A stretch of 64,000 nt of DNA, taken from positions 38,302 through 102,301 of the forward strand of contig CAZYBU010000007.1 in NCBI GenBank assembly GCA_964645775.1. Reading direction: 5' to 3'. This document shows positions 1 to 11,700 of the stretch, one piece after another (within the stretch, counting starts at the first letter, position 1; each line of letters begins with the position of its first letter). A program made the position numbers and the translations under genes. The DNA is from CAZYBU01 sp964645775. Its GTDB lineage: Bacteria; Spirochaetota; UBA4802; UBA5550. The notes below the pieces were generated by a model, which was given only the letters and a program-made list of their open reading frames with translations, did no database searches and was not told the origin of the DNA.

Positions 1-550
1 AAAGAACGGTAACGAAGACCATGGTTAATGTAATGAGACCCTCTATCATCGACATGGTTGCCATTTCAAGGATCAGACCTTCGGCTGAGGGACGGGCGAT
101 CAGGATAAAATAGAGGGGGTGGACGATCATGAAACTGATATAAACCAGCCAGGAGACCCATCTTCGGGCGAAAAGCACGCTGTACGCCACATCGACGAAC
201 ATGAAATAACCGAGGGTTACACCCACCAGATGTACTTCGCGGCCGAAATATCCCAGTGAGACCACAAGACAGGCCACTATAGCCAGAACATCTGCGGCGA
301 TATCCGCCTTCTCTTTTCGTATGAGGACAATGAGGATAAATACCGTAACCATGACGGGACTTGTGGTCCGGACTATGGCAAAGAACATCTCCCTGCCCGC
401 TGTCGCGGCATATATAGTCAGGAGAAGCAGAAGGATAAAGAGTACCATTGAGAGGATCGCTACGAACTGGGCCTTTTTGTAGGTTACGTATCGTTTGAAA
501 TCGTAGTGAGCCAGGGCGTAATCCAGGTAGATGTTTATGGGTGATCTCAT
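1..550 (-). CDS. multi-spanning membrane protein, partial (3' end off window)
   Basis: Read leftwards from an ATG at 548-550, this frame stays open to the window edge, giving about 183 residues without a stop. The first 27 or so residues are polar and aromatic. Around six hydrophobic segments follow, separated by short basic loops (RKEK, ARRW). No catalytic motif lies in the visible part. Six-helix N-terminal modules of this kind often precede a signalling output domain such as a cyclase, GGDEF or phosphatase, but that is an inference because the C-terminus is missing. The gene diverges from the atp operon. A possible -10 (TATAGAT on the minus strand, 598-604) lies about 50 bases upstream of the start. 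Confidence 0.7.
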   Translation of the reverse strand, partial: MRSPINIYLDYALAHYDFKRYVTYKKAQFVAILSMVLFILLLLLTIYAATAGREMFFAIVRTTSPVMVTVFILIVLIRKEKADIAADVLAIVACLVVSLGYFGREVHLVGVTLGYFMFVDVAYSVLFARRWVSWLVYISFMIVHPLYFILIARPSAEGLILEMATMSMIEGLITLTMVFVTVL

Positions 551-2767
<2,217 letters not shown>

Positions 2768-2771
<4 letters not shown>

Positions 2772-3130
2772 ACCGGAATAGAAGACTGAGGGAGGAGAAG
2801 AATCGCCGTTTCGCAGAGGAGATTCGAAGGCAGAGTGAGAAGAGGATACAATCCGGGAGAAAGAAGGACTACAGTGTCTGGTTCGGTCTCGGACATTTCG
2901 GCGCCATCGGATGGTCCGTGGCCGTTCCCACGCTTATCGGGATCGCCGCGGGTATCTGGCTCGATGGAAGGATTGAGAGTAACATCTCCTGGACGCTTAC
3001 GCTCTTCGGAGGCGGACTCTTTCTCGGCATGGCGAGCGCCTGGTTCTGGCTCAGAAAGGAGCGAAAGGAGATCGTCCAGGAACGAGGGCACGGGGTAAAT
3101 CACGGTTTTTCGGGAGAGGATGATTCATGA
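2768..3130 (+). CDS. atpQ: N-ATPase AtpQ (AtpI-like membrane protein)
   Basis: A 120-residue protein with a strongly basic N-terminal third (residues 1-35) and two hydrophobic segments (about 48-67 and 75-94), the topology of AtpI/AtpQ proteins. In N-ATPase operons this gene sits between atpC and atpR. AtpI relatives are thought to help assemble the c-ring or import Mg2+; the exact role of AtpQ is not settled. The ATG overlaps the atpC stop (ATGA), and the end overlaps atpR by four bases, so the three genes are translationally coupled. Identification rests on position, size and topology. Confidence 0.85.
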
Positions 3131-3447
3131 CAGGCACTGTTATTCTATACGTTATCGGAGCTCTTCTCCTTGGAACCGTGGCCGGGGTCATCTATTTCGC
3201 AGGCCTGTGGGTAACGGTTCGCTCCCTGCCGGAAGGGGGCCGTTTCACCATCAGGGCGCTCGGAAGTTACATTCTGAGGCTACTCCTGGCCCTTTCGCTT
3301 TTCATCCTGGCCGCCCGGTTTACCGGTGAATGGTATGTCCCTGCCGTTATGCTGATCGGCTTTACCCTTGTCCGTATGGTCATGGTTCGATGGAAGAGGA
3401 GAGAGCTGGCGTCATCTTCTCGAAGGAGTGTGGAAGATGGCGGTTGA
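3127..3447 (+). CDS. atpR: N-ATPase AtpR membrane protein
   Basis: A 106-residue inner-membrane protein with three hydrophobic segments (about residues 5-28, 42-62 and 67-85) and a basic C-terminus. AtpR is found only in N-ATPase operons, between atpQ and atpB. Buried arginines in its helices have been proposed to interact with the c-subunit glutamates during rotor assembly; here Arg residues lie in the third segment and just after it (VRMVMVRW). It overlaps atpQ by four bases and atpB by eleven. The assignment comes from operon position plus topology. Confidence 0.85.
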   Translation: MTGTVILYVIGALLLGTVAGVIYFAGLWVTVRSLPEGGRFTIRALGSYILRLLLALSLFILAARFTGEWYVPAVMLIGFTLVRMVMVRWKRRELASSSRRSVEDGG

Positions 3448-4156
3448 GATTAATGTTACCCCGGACCAGATCGTCTTTTTCGAAATCGGCCCTCTCACTG
3501 TCACCGGTACGATTTTCTATACCTGGATCGTAATGGCTATCATACTCACCGGCGCCCTCGTTCTTAGATTGTTGCTGCGGCCTGATCCGCCTTACAGGCG
3601 TGGCCAGATGTTCCTGGAGGCCTTGATTAAGGTGCTGCGTGAACAGGGGAGAGAGGTCATGAGACGCAGACCGGAAAGATATCTTCCTTTTATAGGGACC
3701 CTCCTTGTTTTTATTTCTTTTTCCAATTTGATGGAAGTCGTTCCCGGTTTTCACGCTCCCACCGGTTCCCTCTATACCACAGGGGCCCTTGCCCTTGTCG
3801 TTTTCTTTGCGGTTCCCTATTTTAGCATAACAACGGACGGTCTGAAGGAGTACCTGAAGAACTATCTGAGGCCGACGCCCATTATTCTTACCTTTACCGT
3901 GATAAGCGAGTTTTCCCGGGCCATTGCCCTTGCGGTTCGTCTCTTCGGAAACGTTATGAGCACTTCCATGATCGTCGCTGTCCTTCTCTTCATAGCCCCC
4001 TTCTTCTTTCCCGTAATTATGGAGGCCCTGGGCCTTCTTCTCGGACAGATCCACGCTTACATTTTCGCCCTTCTGGCGATGATATATATCGCAACCGGTC
4101 TTTCTCCCGAATCGGAAGAAGAAACCGGACAAACTGAACATGAAAGGAGTTACTGA
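3437..4156 (+). CDS. atpB: N-type ATP synthase Fo subunit a
   Basis: Membrane stator subunit a, which holds the two half-channels for the coupling ion next to the c-ring. About 239 residues with at least five membrane segments. The essential arginine is visible in the helix ending ALAVRLFGN, and the last helix carries the usual QIHAYIF segment. I choose the ATG at 3437, preceded by GGAGTGTGGAAG, instead of the upstream ATG at 3368, which would overlap atpR deeply. The stop shares its last base with the atpE start, a one-base coupling. Confidence 0.94.
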   Translation: MAVEINVTPDQIVFFEIGPLTVTGTIFYTWIVMAIILTGALVLRLLLRPDPPYRRGQMFLEALIKVLREQGREVMRRRPERYLPFIGTLLVFISFSNLMEVVPGFHAPTGSLYTTGALALVVFFAVPYFSITTDGLKEYLKNYLRPTPIILTFTVISEFSRAIALAVRLFGNVMSTSMIVAVLLFIAPFFFPVIMEALGLLLGQIHAYIFALLAMIYIATGLSPESEEETGQTEHERSY

Positions 4157-4410
4157 TGGAACAGAATATCATTGCTGTCGTATCGATCGTAACCGCCGGC
4201 ATAACCATGGCCATCGGGTCCGTGGGCCCGGCCATAGGCGAAGGTATGGCCCTGGCAAGGGCCATGGGAGCGATGGCCCAGCAGCCGGATGAGTCGAATA
4301 CCATTACCAGGACCCTCTTCGTGGGCCTGGCCATGATCGAGTCAACGGCCATCTACTGCTTTGTTATTGCCATAATTCTGATATTCGCCAACCCATTCTG
4401 GGCCGGGTAA
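4156..4410 (+). CDS. atpE: N-type ATP synthase Fo subunit c
   Basis: The 84-residue proteolipid that forms the rotor ring: two transmembrane helices joined by a polar loop (AQQPDE). The ion-binding site is readable. Helix 1 has GPAIGEG with Glu29, and helix 2 has IESTAIY with Glu62, Ser63 and Tyr67. A second carboxylate in helix 1 together with the EST..Y motif is the arrangement known from N-ATPase and some Na+-coupled rotors. It suggests Na+ coupling, although a two-carboxylate site by itself does not exclude H+. A GGAGAAG site for the next gene follows directly after the stop. Confidence 0.96.
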   Translation: MEQNIIAVVSIVTAGITMAIGSVGPAIGEGMALARAMGAMAQQPDESNTITRTLFVGLAMIESTAIYCFVIAIILIFANPFWAG

Positions 4411-4422
4411 GGAGAAGAAGTC

Positions 4423-5187
4423 TTGCAGATAGACTGGTTCACCCTCGCGGCCCAGGCCGTCAACTTTCTCGTACTCCTGGCTCTCTTGAAAATACTGATC
4501 TATGACCGGGTCATTGAAGTCATGGATCGGCGGGAGGAGAGGATAGCCTCCCGGCTCCGGGAAGGAGAAAAGAAGAGAGAGGAGGCGGAAAATCTCCGCG
4601 CTGAGTACGAGGAGAAACTGGAGGAGATCGATCGCCTGCGGGAGCGGGAGATGTCCCGGGTACGGAAAGAGGGGGAGAAGGAGAAGAACCGCTATCTCCG
4701 TGAGGCCCGTCAGGAAGTGGAGGAGAACCGGCGCTCATGGGAAGAGGACCTGGAACGAGAGAAGAAACAGTTTCTTGATATCTTCCGAAAACGTATCGGC
4801 GAGGAGGTCTACAGTATTGCGCGGAAAACCCTCGCTGACCTCGCGGACCACGACCTGGAAAAGAAGGTCACGGATACATTCATAGAAAAGGTCCGTAATC
4901 TTGAAGGTGACGAGAAGAAGAAGATCGAGGAAGCGGGAGAAGAGACGAAAGAGAAGGTGGTTGTGGAGAGCAGTTTTGCCCTGGATGATGAGCGACGTGC
5001 CATAATCGAGGAGCTTATGAAAACGATGACCGGACGGGAGGTTGAGTTTGTACTCTCTGACGATACGATCTGCGGTATCACCATGTACGTAAATGGTCTT
5101 GAGGCAGGATGGAGTATGGATCGATATATCAATGAAATGGAAGAGACTTATCGTGAACTGATAACAAATAAGGGAGATCTGAAATGA
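4423..5187 (+). CDS. atpF: N-type ATP synthase subunit b with delta-like C-terminus
   Basis: Peripheral stalk subunit of 254 residues, much longer than the usual ~160-residue b subunit. A single N-terminal membrane helix (about residues 8-30) leads into a very charged, heptad-like coiled coil (about 35-140). The last ~80 residues form a separate globular part ending ...GITMYVNGLEAGWSM, which resembles the C-terminal segment of delta subunits. N-ATPase operons have no atpH, so this extension probably replaces delta. The start is TTG with GGAGAAG seven bases upstream; no better ATG exists. Confidence 0.9.
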   Translation: MQIDWFTLAAQAVNFLVLLALLKILIYDRVIEVMDRREERIASRLREGEKKREEAENLRAEYEEKLEEIDRLREREMSRVRKEGEKEKNRYLREARQEVEENRRSWEEDLEREKKQFLDIFRKRIGEEVYSIARKTLADLADHDLEKKVTDTFIEKVRNLEGDEKKKIEEAGEETKEKVVVESSFALDDERRAIIEELMKTMTGREVEFVLSDDTICGITMYVNGLEAGWSMDRYINEMEETYRELITNKGDLK

Positions 5188-5214
5188 TGTATTCCGCCGG
5201 AGGAGGTGCCTGTA

Positions 5215-6726
5215 ATGGGTAAGGATAGGGGCCTGGGGGAGACCCTGGAATCGACCTTCAACAGTCTGGAAAAGGCGAGGGATGAACAGAAAGCCGAGCT
5301 CCACGAGGAGGAGGTGGGCATCATCCGTTCTACGGGAGGAAGTGTTGCCCGTCTCTCCGGCCTGGACCATGCCCGCTATTTCGAGATCATAGCTCTGCCG
5401 GGCGACTGTTACGGCATAGCCTTCAACCTGGAACCTGACGAGGTATCGGTCATTCTCCTGGATGAAAGCGAAGAGATTCGGGCCGGTGCCCGTGGACGTA
5501 GAACAGGAGAAGTCATGAGCGTGCCGGTGGGAGAGTCTCTCCCTGGAAGGGTCGTCGATCCCCTGGGACGCCCCCTTGATGAAAAAGGTGAACTGGAGAG
5601 CGGTGATCGGTGGCCCATAGAAAGAGATGCTCCCTCCATTATGGATCGGGCCCCGGTGGAAGAGCCTGTGCAGACAGGAGTTCAGGTCATTGACGCACTA
5701 ATACCCATAGGACGGGGTCAGAGGGAACTTGTCCTGGGAGACCGGCAGACAGGTAAAACAGCCATTGCCATGGATACGATCATTAACCAGAAAGATACTG
5801 ACATGATATGTATATACTGCGCTATCGGGCAGAGGAGTTCATCCGTGGCACAGGTCATCGCCGACCTGGAGAAGTATGATGTCATGGACACAACTATCGT
5901 TGTGGCAGCCACCGGCGAGAGTACGCCCGGCATGATTTTTTCTGCGCCCTACGCGGCCACGACCATGGGAGAGTACTTTGTGGAACAGGGTAAGGACGTG
6001 CTGGTTGTCTATGATGACCTGACCCGCCACGCCCGGGCCTACCGGGAACTCTCCCTGATTTTGCGTCGCCCTCCGGCCCGGGAGGCCTATCCGGGAGACA
6101 TCTTTTATGTCCATTCACGGCTGCTGGAACGTTCCGCCCATCTGAAAGAGGAACTGGGGGGCGGCTCCCTGACGGCTCTACCCATTATCGAGACCCAGGC
6201 GCAGAATATCTCAGCCTACATCCCCACAAACCTTATCTCCATTACAGACGGGCAGATTTACCTTGATCCGGGTCTCTTCCAGGAGGGCCTGCTCCCGGCC
6301 GTGGACGTTGGAAAATCGGTATCCCGTGTGGGAGGGAAGACGCAGCTTAAGCCCTACCGTGACGTGGCCGGGGACCTTAAACTCTCCTATACCCAGTTCG
6401 AGGAGCTGGAATCTTTTTCCCGGCTCGGAACCCGGCTCGACGGAGAGACTGAGCAGAAGCTTCGCCGGGGGGAAAGGGTACGCCAGATTCTTCGCCAGCC
6501 GCAGTACTCCCCCATTCCCGTGGCGGAGCAGATAGCCCTCCTCTTTGCCGTGACAAACGGTATCTTTGACGACATGGAGACAGAGGAGATGGATGAAGCT
6601 CGTGAGAAGATCAGGAAGGAGATCCGGGAGAGTGAGGATCTGTACAATGATATTGGCCGCGGAAAGGAACTCACGGAAGAAGACAGGGAAAAACTGTTAA
6701 CTGTAGTGGAACGCGCTGCCGGTTAG
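5215..6726 (+). CDS. atpA: N-type ATP synthase F1 subunit alpha
   Basis: Alpha subunit of F1, carrying the non-catalytic nucleotide sites and the regulatory surface of the head. About 503 residues with Walker [12 protein letters not shown] (Lys181), an [10 protein letters not shown] motif, the signature segment [11 protein letters not shown], and a C-terminal helical domain. The ATG at 5215 has an ideal GGAGGAGG tract eight bases upstream; a GTG at 5206 lies inside that site and is unlikely. No atpH (delta) lies between atpF and atpA, as expected for the N-type operon. Confidence 0.96.
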   Translation: MGKDRGLGETLESTFNSLEKARDEQKAELHEEEVGIIRSTGGSVARLSGLDHARYFEIIALPGDCYGIAFNLEPDEVSVILLDESEEIRAGARGRRTGEVMSVPVGESLPGRVVDPLGRPLDEKGELESGDRWPIERDAPSIMDRAPVEEPVQTGVQVIDALIPIGRGQRELVLGDRQTGKTAIAMDTIINQKDTDMICIYCAIGQRSSSVAQVIADLEKYDVMDTTIVVAATGESTPGMIFSAPYAATTMGEYFVEQGKDVLVVYDDLTRHARAYRELSLILRRPPAREAYPGDIFYVHSRLLERSAHLKEELGGGSLTALPIIETQAQNISAYIPTNLISITDGQIYLDPGLFQEGLLPAVDVGKSVSRVGGKTQLKPYRDVAGDLKLSYTQFEELESFSRLGTRLDGETEQKLRRGERVRQILRQPQYSPIPVAEQIALLFAVTNGIFDDMETEEMDEAREKIRKEIRESEDLYNDIGRGKELTEEDREKLLTVVERAAG

Positions 6727-6781
6727 CATGGGCAATCCTGCAGAGAACAAGAGGATGATTGAGGCAGAAGAGGAATAAGTA

Positions 6782-7662
6782 ATGGAACAGGTACAGCAGA
6801 TACAGCGAAGACTCGACACCGCGGGTGAGATCCACTCCGTGGTTAAGACCATGAAGTCCCTTGCAGCCGTGAATATCCGGCATTACGAGCAGGCCGTGGA
6901 TTCTCTTTCGAGATACCTGCGTACCGTTGAAATGGGGCTGCAGATCGCCCTGGGAAAAAGGAATATACGCCATGAGCCGGAGGAGAGAGGTAAATCGGTC
7001 GGCTGCATCTTCTGCGGTTCCGTTCAGGGCATGGTCGGTCGCTTTAATGACAGAGTGATTGAATTTGCCAGGGAGGTGACGGGCAGGGAAGAGTATGAAG
7101 GAACTTCTTTCCGGGTTATATCCCTGGGAGAACGGATAACCCCGGTGCTGGAAGATTACGGTTTTCCGTGGAGGAGGAGTACGATCTGGCCGGGTTCATT
7201 GATACTATTACCCCCCTTCTTTCCGGTGTGCTCACCTGCCTGGAGGAATGGAGATTGAAGGGGAAGGTTTCACCTGTCCTTCTTTTTCACAACAGGCCAG
7301 AGGGCAGGAGCTCATATTACCCCTCCGTGACACAGGTTATGCCGCTGGCCAGGGAATGGCTGGAAAACATTCAGGCCAGGGAATGGGAGTCACGGAAGGT
7401 TCCTCTCTACACAATGGATTATGAGAAACTTTTTTCCTCTCTGCTCAGAGAATATATCTTTATCATGCTGTTCCGCTCCCTGGTAGAATCCCTGGCCGCG
7501 GAGAATGCCAGCCGACTGGCTTCCATGCAGGCCGCGGAGAGCAATATAGAGGAACACATGGACGAGTTGACGAAGCAGTACAACCAGACCCGCCAGGAGG
7601 CTATAACGTCGGAGATACTGGATATTGTTTCCGGGTATGAGGCCCTGAGAGGGGACTCCTGA
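6782..7662 (+). pseudogene. atpG: N-type ATP synthase subunit gamma, frameshifted
   Basis: Gamma forms the central shaft that couples c-ring rotation to F1. The first frame (6782 to about 7167) gives the N-terminal half, with the expected long helix starting MEQVQQIQRRLDTAGEI. The C-terminal half continues from about 7168 in another frame to 7662, ending with the typical paired helix around SRLASMQAAESN. Joined, they make about 293 residues, the normal length. The break is a single missing base at ...GGTTTTCCGTGGAG (7160-7173): inserting one base after CC restores F-P-V-E-E-E-Y-D. All eight upstream genes are intact, so a sequencing or assembly error is the simplest explanation, but a true mutation cannot be excluded. 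Confidence 0.85.
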
Positions 7663-7675
7663 AGCATATGGTATT

Positions 7676-7915
7676 ATGGAGAAAAGAATCTTTAAAGACC
7701 GTCTCGACGCGGGCCAGATTATCGTGGTCGTGCCCGTGGGAGGCGAGGATTCCGTCTCTCTTATGAGGAACCGGGCCGACGATGTGGTGGCGACCGAGGT
7801 TCCTCCCGGATTCCGGGCCGTGGCCCAGGTCTACGAAAGATGGCATGACCTGGATGACCGGGAGACCCCTGGTTACCTTGATGAATATCGTCGGTGGAGA
7901 GAGGGAAGGGAATAG
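7676..7915 (+). CDS. phosphoribosyltransferase remnant with internal deletion
   Basis: A 79-residue frame. Its start (IFKDRLDAGQ) resembles the N-terminal FRDRxDAG motif of ~210-residue phosphoribosyltransferases. Residues 15-60 (IIVVVPVGGEDSVSLM through DEVV-like and VAQVYERWHDL) resemble the C-terminal strand and helix of the same family, which normally lie over 100 residues later. The middle, with the PRPP-binding loop, is absent. It follows atpG by 14 bases in the same direction. It is either the product of an in-frame internal deletion or a minimal relic, and should be enzymatically inactive. No strong ribosome binding site precedes the ATG. Confidence 0.55.
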   Translation: MEKRIFKDRLDAGQIIVVVPVGGEDSVSLMRNRADDVVATEVPPGFRAVAQVYERWHDLDDRETPGYLDEYRRWREGRE

Positions 7916-8030
7916 CTTTAAATGGGAAACGGGCCGTTTTGGGCTTTCAATTATCCGGCCCGTCTGTCTATTGATGCGTTACGAGTGCGTGCCGTCCGGA
8001 AATACAAAGGAGATATAAAAGGCGGAAAAA

Positions 8031-8549
8031 GTGGCCGGTAAGGACAAACAGGAAGTGGTTCCCATTGGCAGGGTCCATGATTCGGAGAGATGGATCGTTG
8101 TGCCCGGTACCATTAAAGAAGGCAAAAAGAAACGGATCAAGGAGATACGTTTTCAGAGGAAAAACTGCCTCTTTGCGGCCGGTGTACCCTCCAGTATCAT
8201 CGATTTTACCTACCGTACCGTTGTGAAGCTTAACCTCAGGGAAGAGACCCTGATCTTCTCCAGGGGAACGGTCCGCGGTACCGGAGGAAAGACTAACAGG
8301 GCCGTCTCTGTACGGCCTCTGGACTGGGACGTGGGCAGACTGATTACCATCCCACGGGAGATGAGGTACAGAGACCATGTTGCCATCTCCCTGGAGGGGG
8401 AGGAATATTCTCTCCGGGTCATGGAGATGGCCCTTCTTCTTGGGCTTCTACCCCTTGCTTTTCCAGGCCGGGAAAAAACATTTTATCCCGCTTTGGCCGT
8501 TGCCATTCTCGTGCGGGGATGGAAGGTTCTCGATCATGTAAGGGATTGA
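8031..8549 (+). CDS. hypothetical protein, basic and beta-rich with hydrophobic C-terminus
   Basis: I do not recognise this 172-residue protein. It is basic in its first third (EGKKKRIKEIRF), then has alternating polar and hydrophobic stretches that look like beta strands (residues 45-125). A hydrophobic segment follows at about 130-160 (MEMALLLGLLPLAF and YPALAVAILV) and could be one or two membrane helices. The start is GTG at 8031, preceded by AAAGGCGGAAAAA. Two short perfect hairpins sit at its 3' end: 8540-8558, over the stop codon, and 8557-8572. Neither has a T-tract. It is followed by the cyclase/TPR gene after about 157 bases. Confidence 0.6.
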   Translation: MAGKDKQEVVPIGRVHDSERWIVVPGTIKEGKKKRIKEIRFQRKNCLFAAGVPSSIIDFTYRTVVKLNLREETLIFSRGTVRGTGGKTNRAVSVRPLDWDVGRLITIPREMRYRDHVAISLEGEEYSLRVMEMALLLGLLPLAFPGREKTFYPALAVAILVRGWKVLDHVRD

Positions 8550-8706
8550 GCATCCCTTATCCTCCCGGATAAAACGCTTCCCCTTGCCCGTATCGCTGAA
8601 GAGACCGGTATCGATTATTGAAGCGGGCTGAGTCTTTGGTCCGCTGTTTTTTTGAAGGAATACAAAATATCATTGCCTGAACGCGGGAAGTCTGTATACT
8701 CAATTT

Positions 8707-11700
8707 ATGGCTGGATACATACCGACATTCATAGCTGAAAAGCATCTTACGGATGAACGGCAGGGCGCTTTCAGCGCTTCAGTAATCTTCCTCGACATAT
8801 CGGGTTTCACGAAGATGACCTCTTCTCTCATGCGGCACGGGAAAGAGGGCGCGGAGGTCCTTTCAGGTATTCTCCGGGATATTTTTGGAAGGGTGGTGGA
8901 TATCATCATGGAGGAGGGAGGATGGGTCTCCACCTTTGCCGGAGACGCGGCAACCGGCATCTTTGAGGGCAGATACTCGAATAATGTTTGGCGCGCCGCC
9001 CTGCGGATAAACGAGCTCTTTGATAAAAATCATCTTCAGCGAACAAGCCTGGGAGACTTTTCTCTGGACGTTAAGACGGGTATCGACCGTGGGGAAGTGG
9101 AGTGGGGCATATTCGAGACAGGAAGTGGCGGCGTATATTATGTCCGGGGTGAAGGAATCGTGGGAGCGGCGGAAGCGGAGCACAGGGCTGCCAGCCGTGA
9201 TATTGTGATCACCTCTTCCATATCTACTATACCTGAAAACTGTTCCATTATTGAAGACAAAATGGATCCCGGATATCGGAAACTCCGCTCCCCTTCTGAT
9301 TCAGCGTCGATACCGAAAGGGAGAACGGTCCGGCCAGGTAAAAGTCTGAAGAACAGAAATGATATAGAAAATGAGTACGTATCCCTGGACCTTATCCCGG
9401 AACGACAGGTGGGCGAATTCCGGGACATAACCAGCGTATTCATATCCTTCCGTGAACCGGAGAAGGAGGGAGGACTGGCGGACCTTGTGGGAGAGATTCG
9501 TTCCCTCTCCGTAGAATTCGGAGGTTATTTTAATTTACTCGATTTTGGAGACAAGGGGGGGATTATCCTTCTGCTTTTCGGCGCTCCCATCTCGTATGAA
9601 AACAACACCCTCAGGGCCGTCAGGTTCGCAAGGTCTCTGCTGGACAGAAGGGGAGAGGAGGTCCGCATCGGCCTGGCATCGGGGACCGCTTACACCGGCC
9701 TGGTCGGGGGAGAAAAAAGAAAAACGTATACTGCCCTGGGCTCGGTGGTAAACCTGTCCGCGCGTATCTCCATGTCGGCTGAGTGGGGAGCCGCAGAAAC
9801 AGAGAACCATACCCGGAAAAGTGTTTCAGACAGGTTCACTATGAGCGATGCCGGGAAAAGGGACTTCAAGGGAATCTCTGAAGCTGTGGACCTTTTTCTC
9901 CTGGGAGAAGAGCTTTCCTTTACCCATGAAGAGTCGATAACGCCTCTGGGCCGAGAAGAAGAGAGTGAACAAATCGAGCGGTGGCTGGATGAACGTCTTG
10001 AAGCTGCGGCTGGGATTTTCTATGTTTACGGAGCGCCTGGCACAGGGAAACACCTTCTGGGTCAGTCCGTTGCCCGGGAAGCTTCAAAACGTTTCAGAGT
10101 CATTCATCTGCTCAGTGACACCATACTCAGAAAGAGCATGAATCCCTTTATTCGAGCGTTACCCGCCATCCTGCTTCCCGGGAAATCACAAACTCTCTCC
10201 GATCTCGATGCTTCCCTGGATGAGTTCATGAAGAACGCAACAGGAAGCGAAGAGGAGGGGAGGCTGCTTGAAGAGTTCAGGCGTTTTCTGCCGGCCCTTT
10301 TCGACCTGCTGGACTTTCCGGTGGAGGATCCGGGCTGGCAGAAACTTGACCCCCAGGGTCGGTTCGAGATGCAGCGCTCGGCCATCGCCCATGTCTTCTT
10401 TATACTGGCCATCCGTTCTCCTTTACTTCTCGTGGTGGAAGAGGCCCATGCCCTGGACGAGGATTCCCGGATGGTTTTCGATCGTATCGTAAGCGGCGGT
10501 CGGAACCTTCCCCTTGCTCTTCTGGCCCTGGCCCGTGAGGGGGACATTCGAGAGTTGCCTACCCTGACTTATCGGGTCCAGGCAGAATCTGAGAGCCTGA
10601 CGCTCGGCGCCCTTGGGAGCAAGGCGGCACGTTCACTGGTTAGCCGCACCCTTGGAGGTGAGCCCGACGATGAACTGATGAACTACCTTGAAGAGAGGTC
10701 GGGATTTAATCCTCTCTTTTTAACGGAACTGGCTCGCCATATGAGAGCTGAGAGGTTCATCGTTGAGAGGAAAGGGGAATTCAGCCTGAGCGGAGAAGAC
10801 AGCAGGGTCCCCGAGACCCTCTCCTCTATCATGGTATCGAGGGTCGACCGTCTTCCCGAAGGTGTCCGGAACCTTGTGCGGCTGGCCTCCGTTATTGGCA
10901 GGGAGTTTAACCGGGAAATTCTTCGAGAACTTGCGTCCCGGGAGATGTCCGAAGAAAGTGATTTTGAAAAGAACTTCAAGGAAGCCTTTGATAAGGGTAT
11001 CTGGAGTCAGCTCCATGGAGAGATCTATGTCTTTAACCAGCCCCTTATCCAGGAGGCCGCCTATGAGATGCAGTTCCAGGGGGAGTTGAAAGAGCTTCAC
11101 GGCAAGGTAGCCGGGCTGATAAGCGAAAAATTCAGGGACGACAGTAGTTACTATGCCGACCAGGCCCATCATTACGACAGAGCGGGCATGAAGAAGGAGA
11201 CCCTGGAGGCCCTGAAAGGGGCTGTTGAGTACGCGGCCTACAATTTCAAGAACAGGAAGGCCCTGGAGTTTATCGGCCGATACCTGGATCTTTCCGAGGA
11301 GGACCAGGGACGGCTGGAGATGTACCGCACCGCCGCAGATATTTATGAACTGACGGGAGAATGGAGTGAGGCCATTGACAGCCTGACCTATGGACTGGGG
11401 ATTTCATTTATTGGCCGTATGCGACATGAACAGCCCCCTTTTCTGGCCCGGCTGGGCACCATATACCAGAAACAGGGGAACTCTCAACAAGCCCTTGATG
11501 TTCTTCAGAGGGCCATCATCCTGGCCATGGAGGAGAACAACCGAGCTGTCCTGGCCGACGCCTACACATCCATGGGAAGGGCCTTCTGGAGCGTGGGAAA
11601 TTATGACGAGGCGTTCAATGCCCTTCGCCAGGCCGTCTATTTCAGCAAAAAACTCCGTGACAGTGAGAGGGAGGCTCTGGCCATCTATTACGAAGGTGTC

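Noticed and set aside
7160..7173. Programmed frameshifting as the explanation for atpG
   Set aside because: The site lacks a slippery heptamer with a downstream structure, and gamma subunits are not known to use recoding; a missing base is simpler.
7928..7963. Hairpin ACGGGCCG/CGGCCCGT as a terminator of the atp operon
   Set aside because: The loop is about 19 bases long and no T-tract follows, so I do not call it a terminator.
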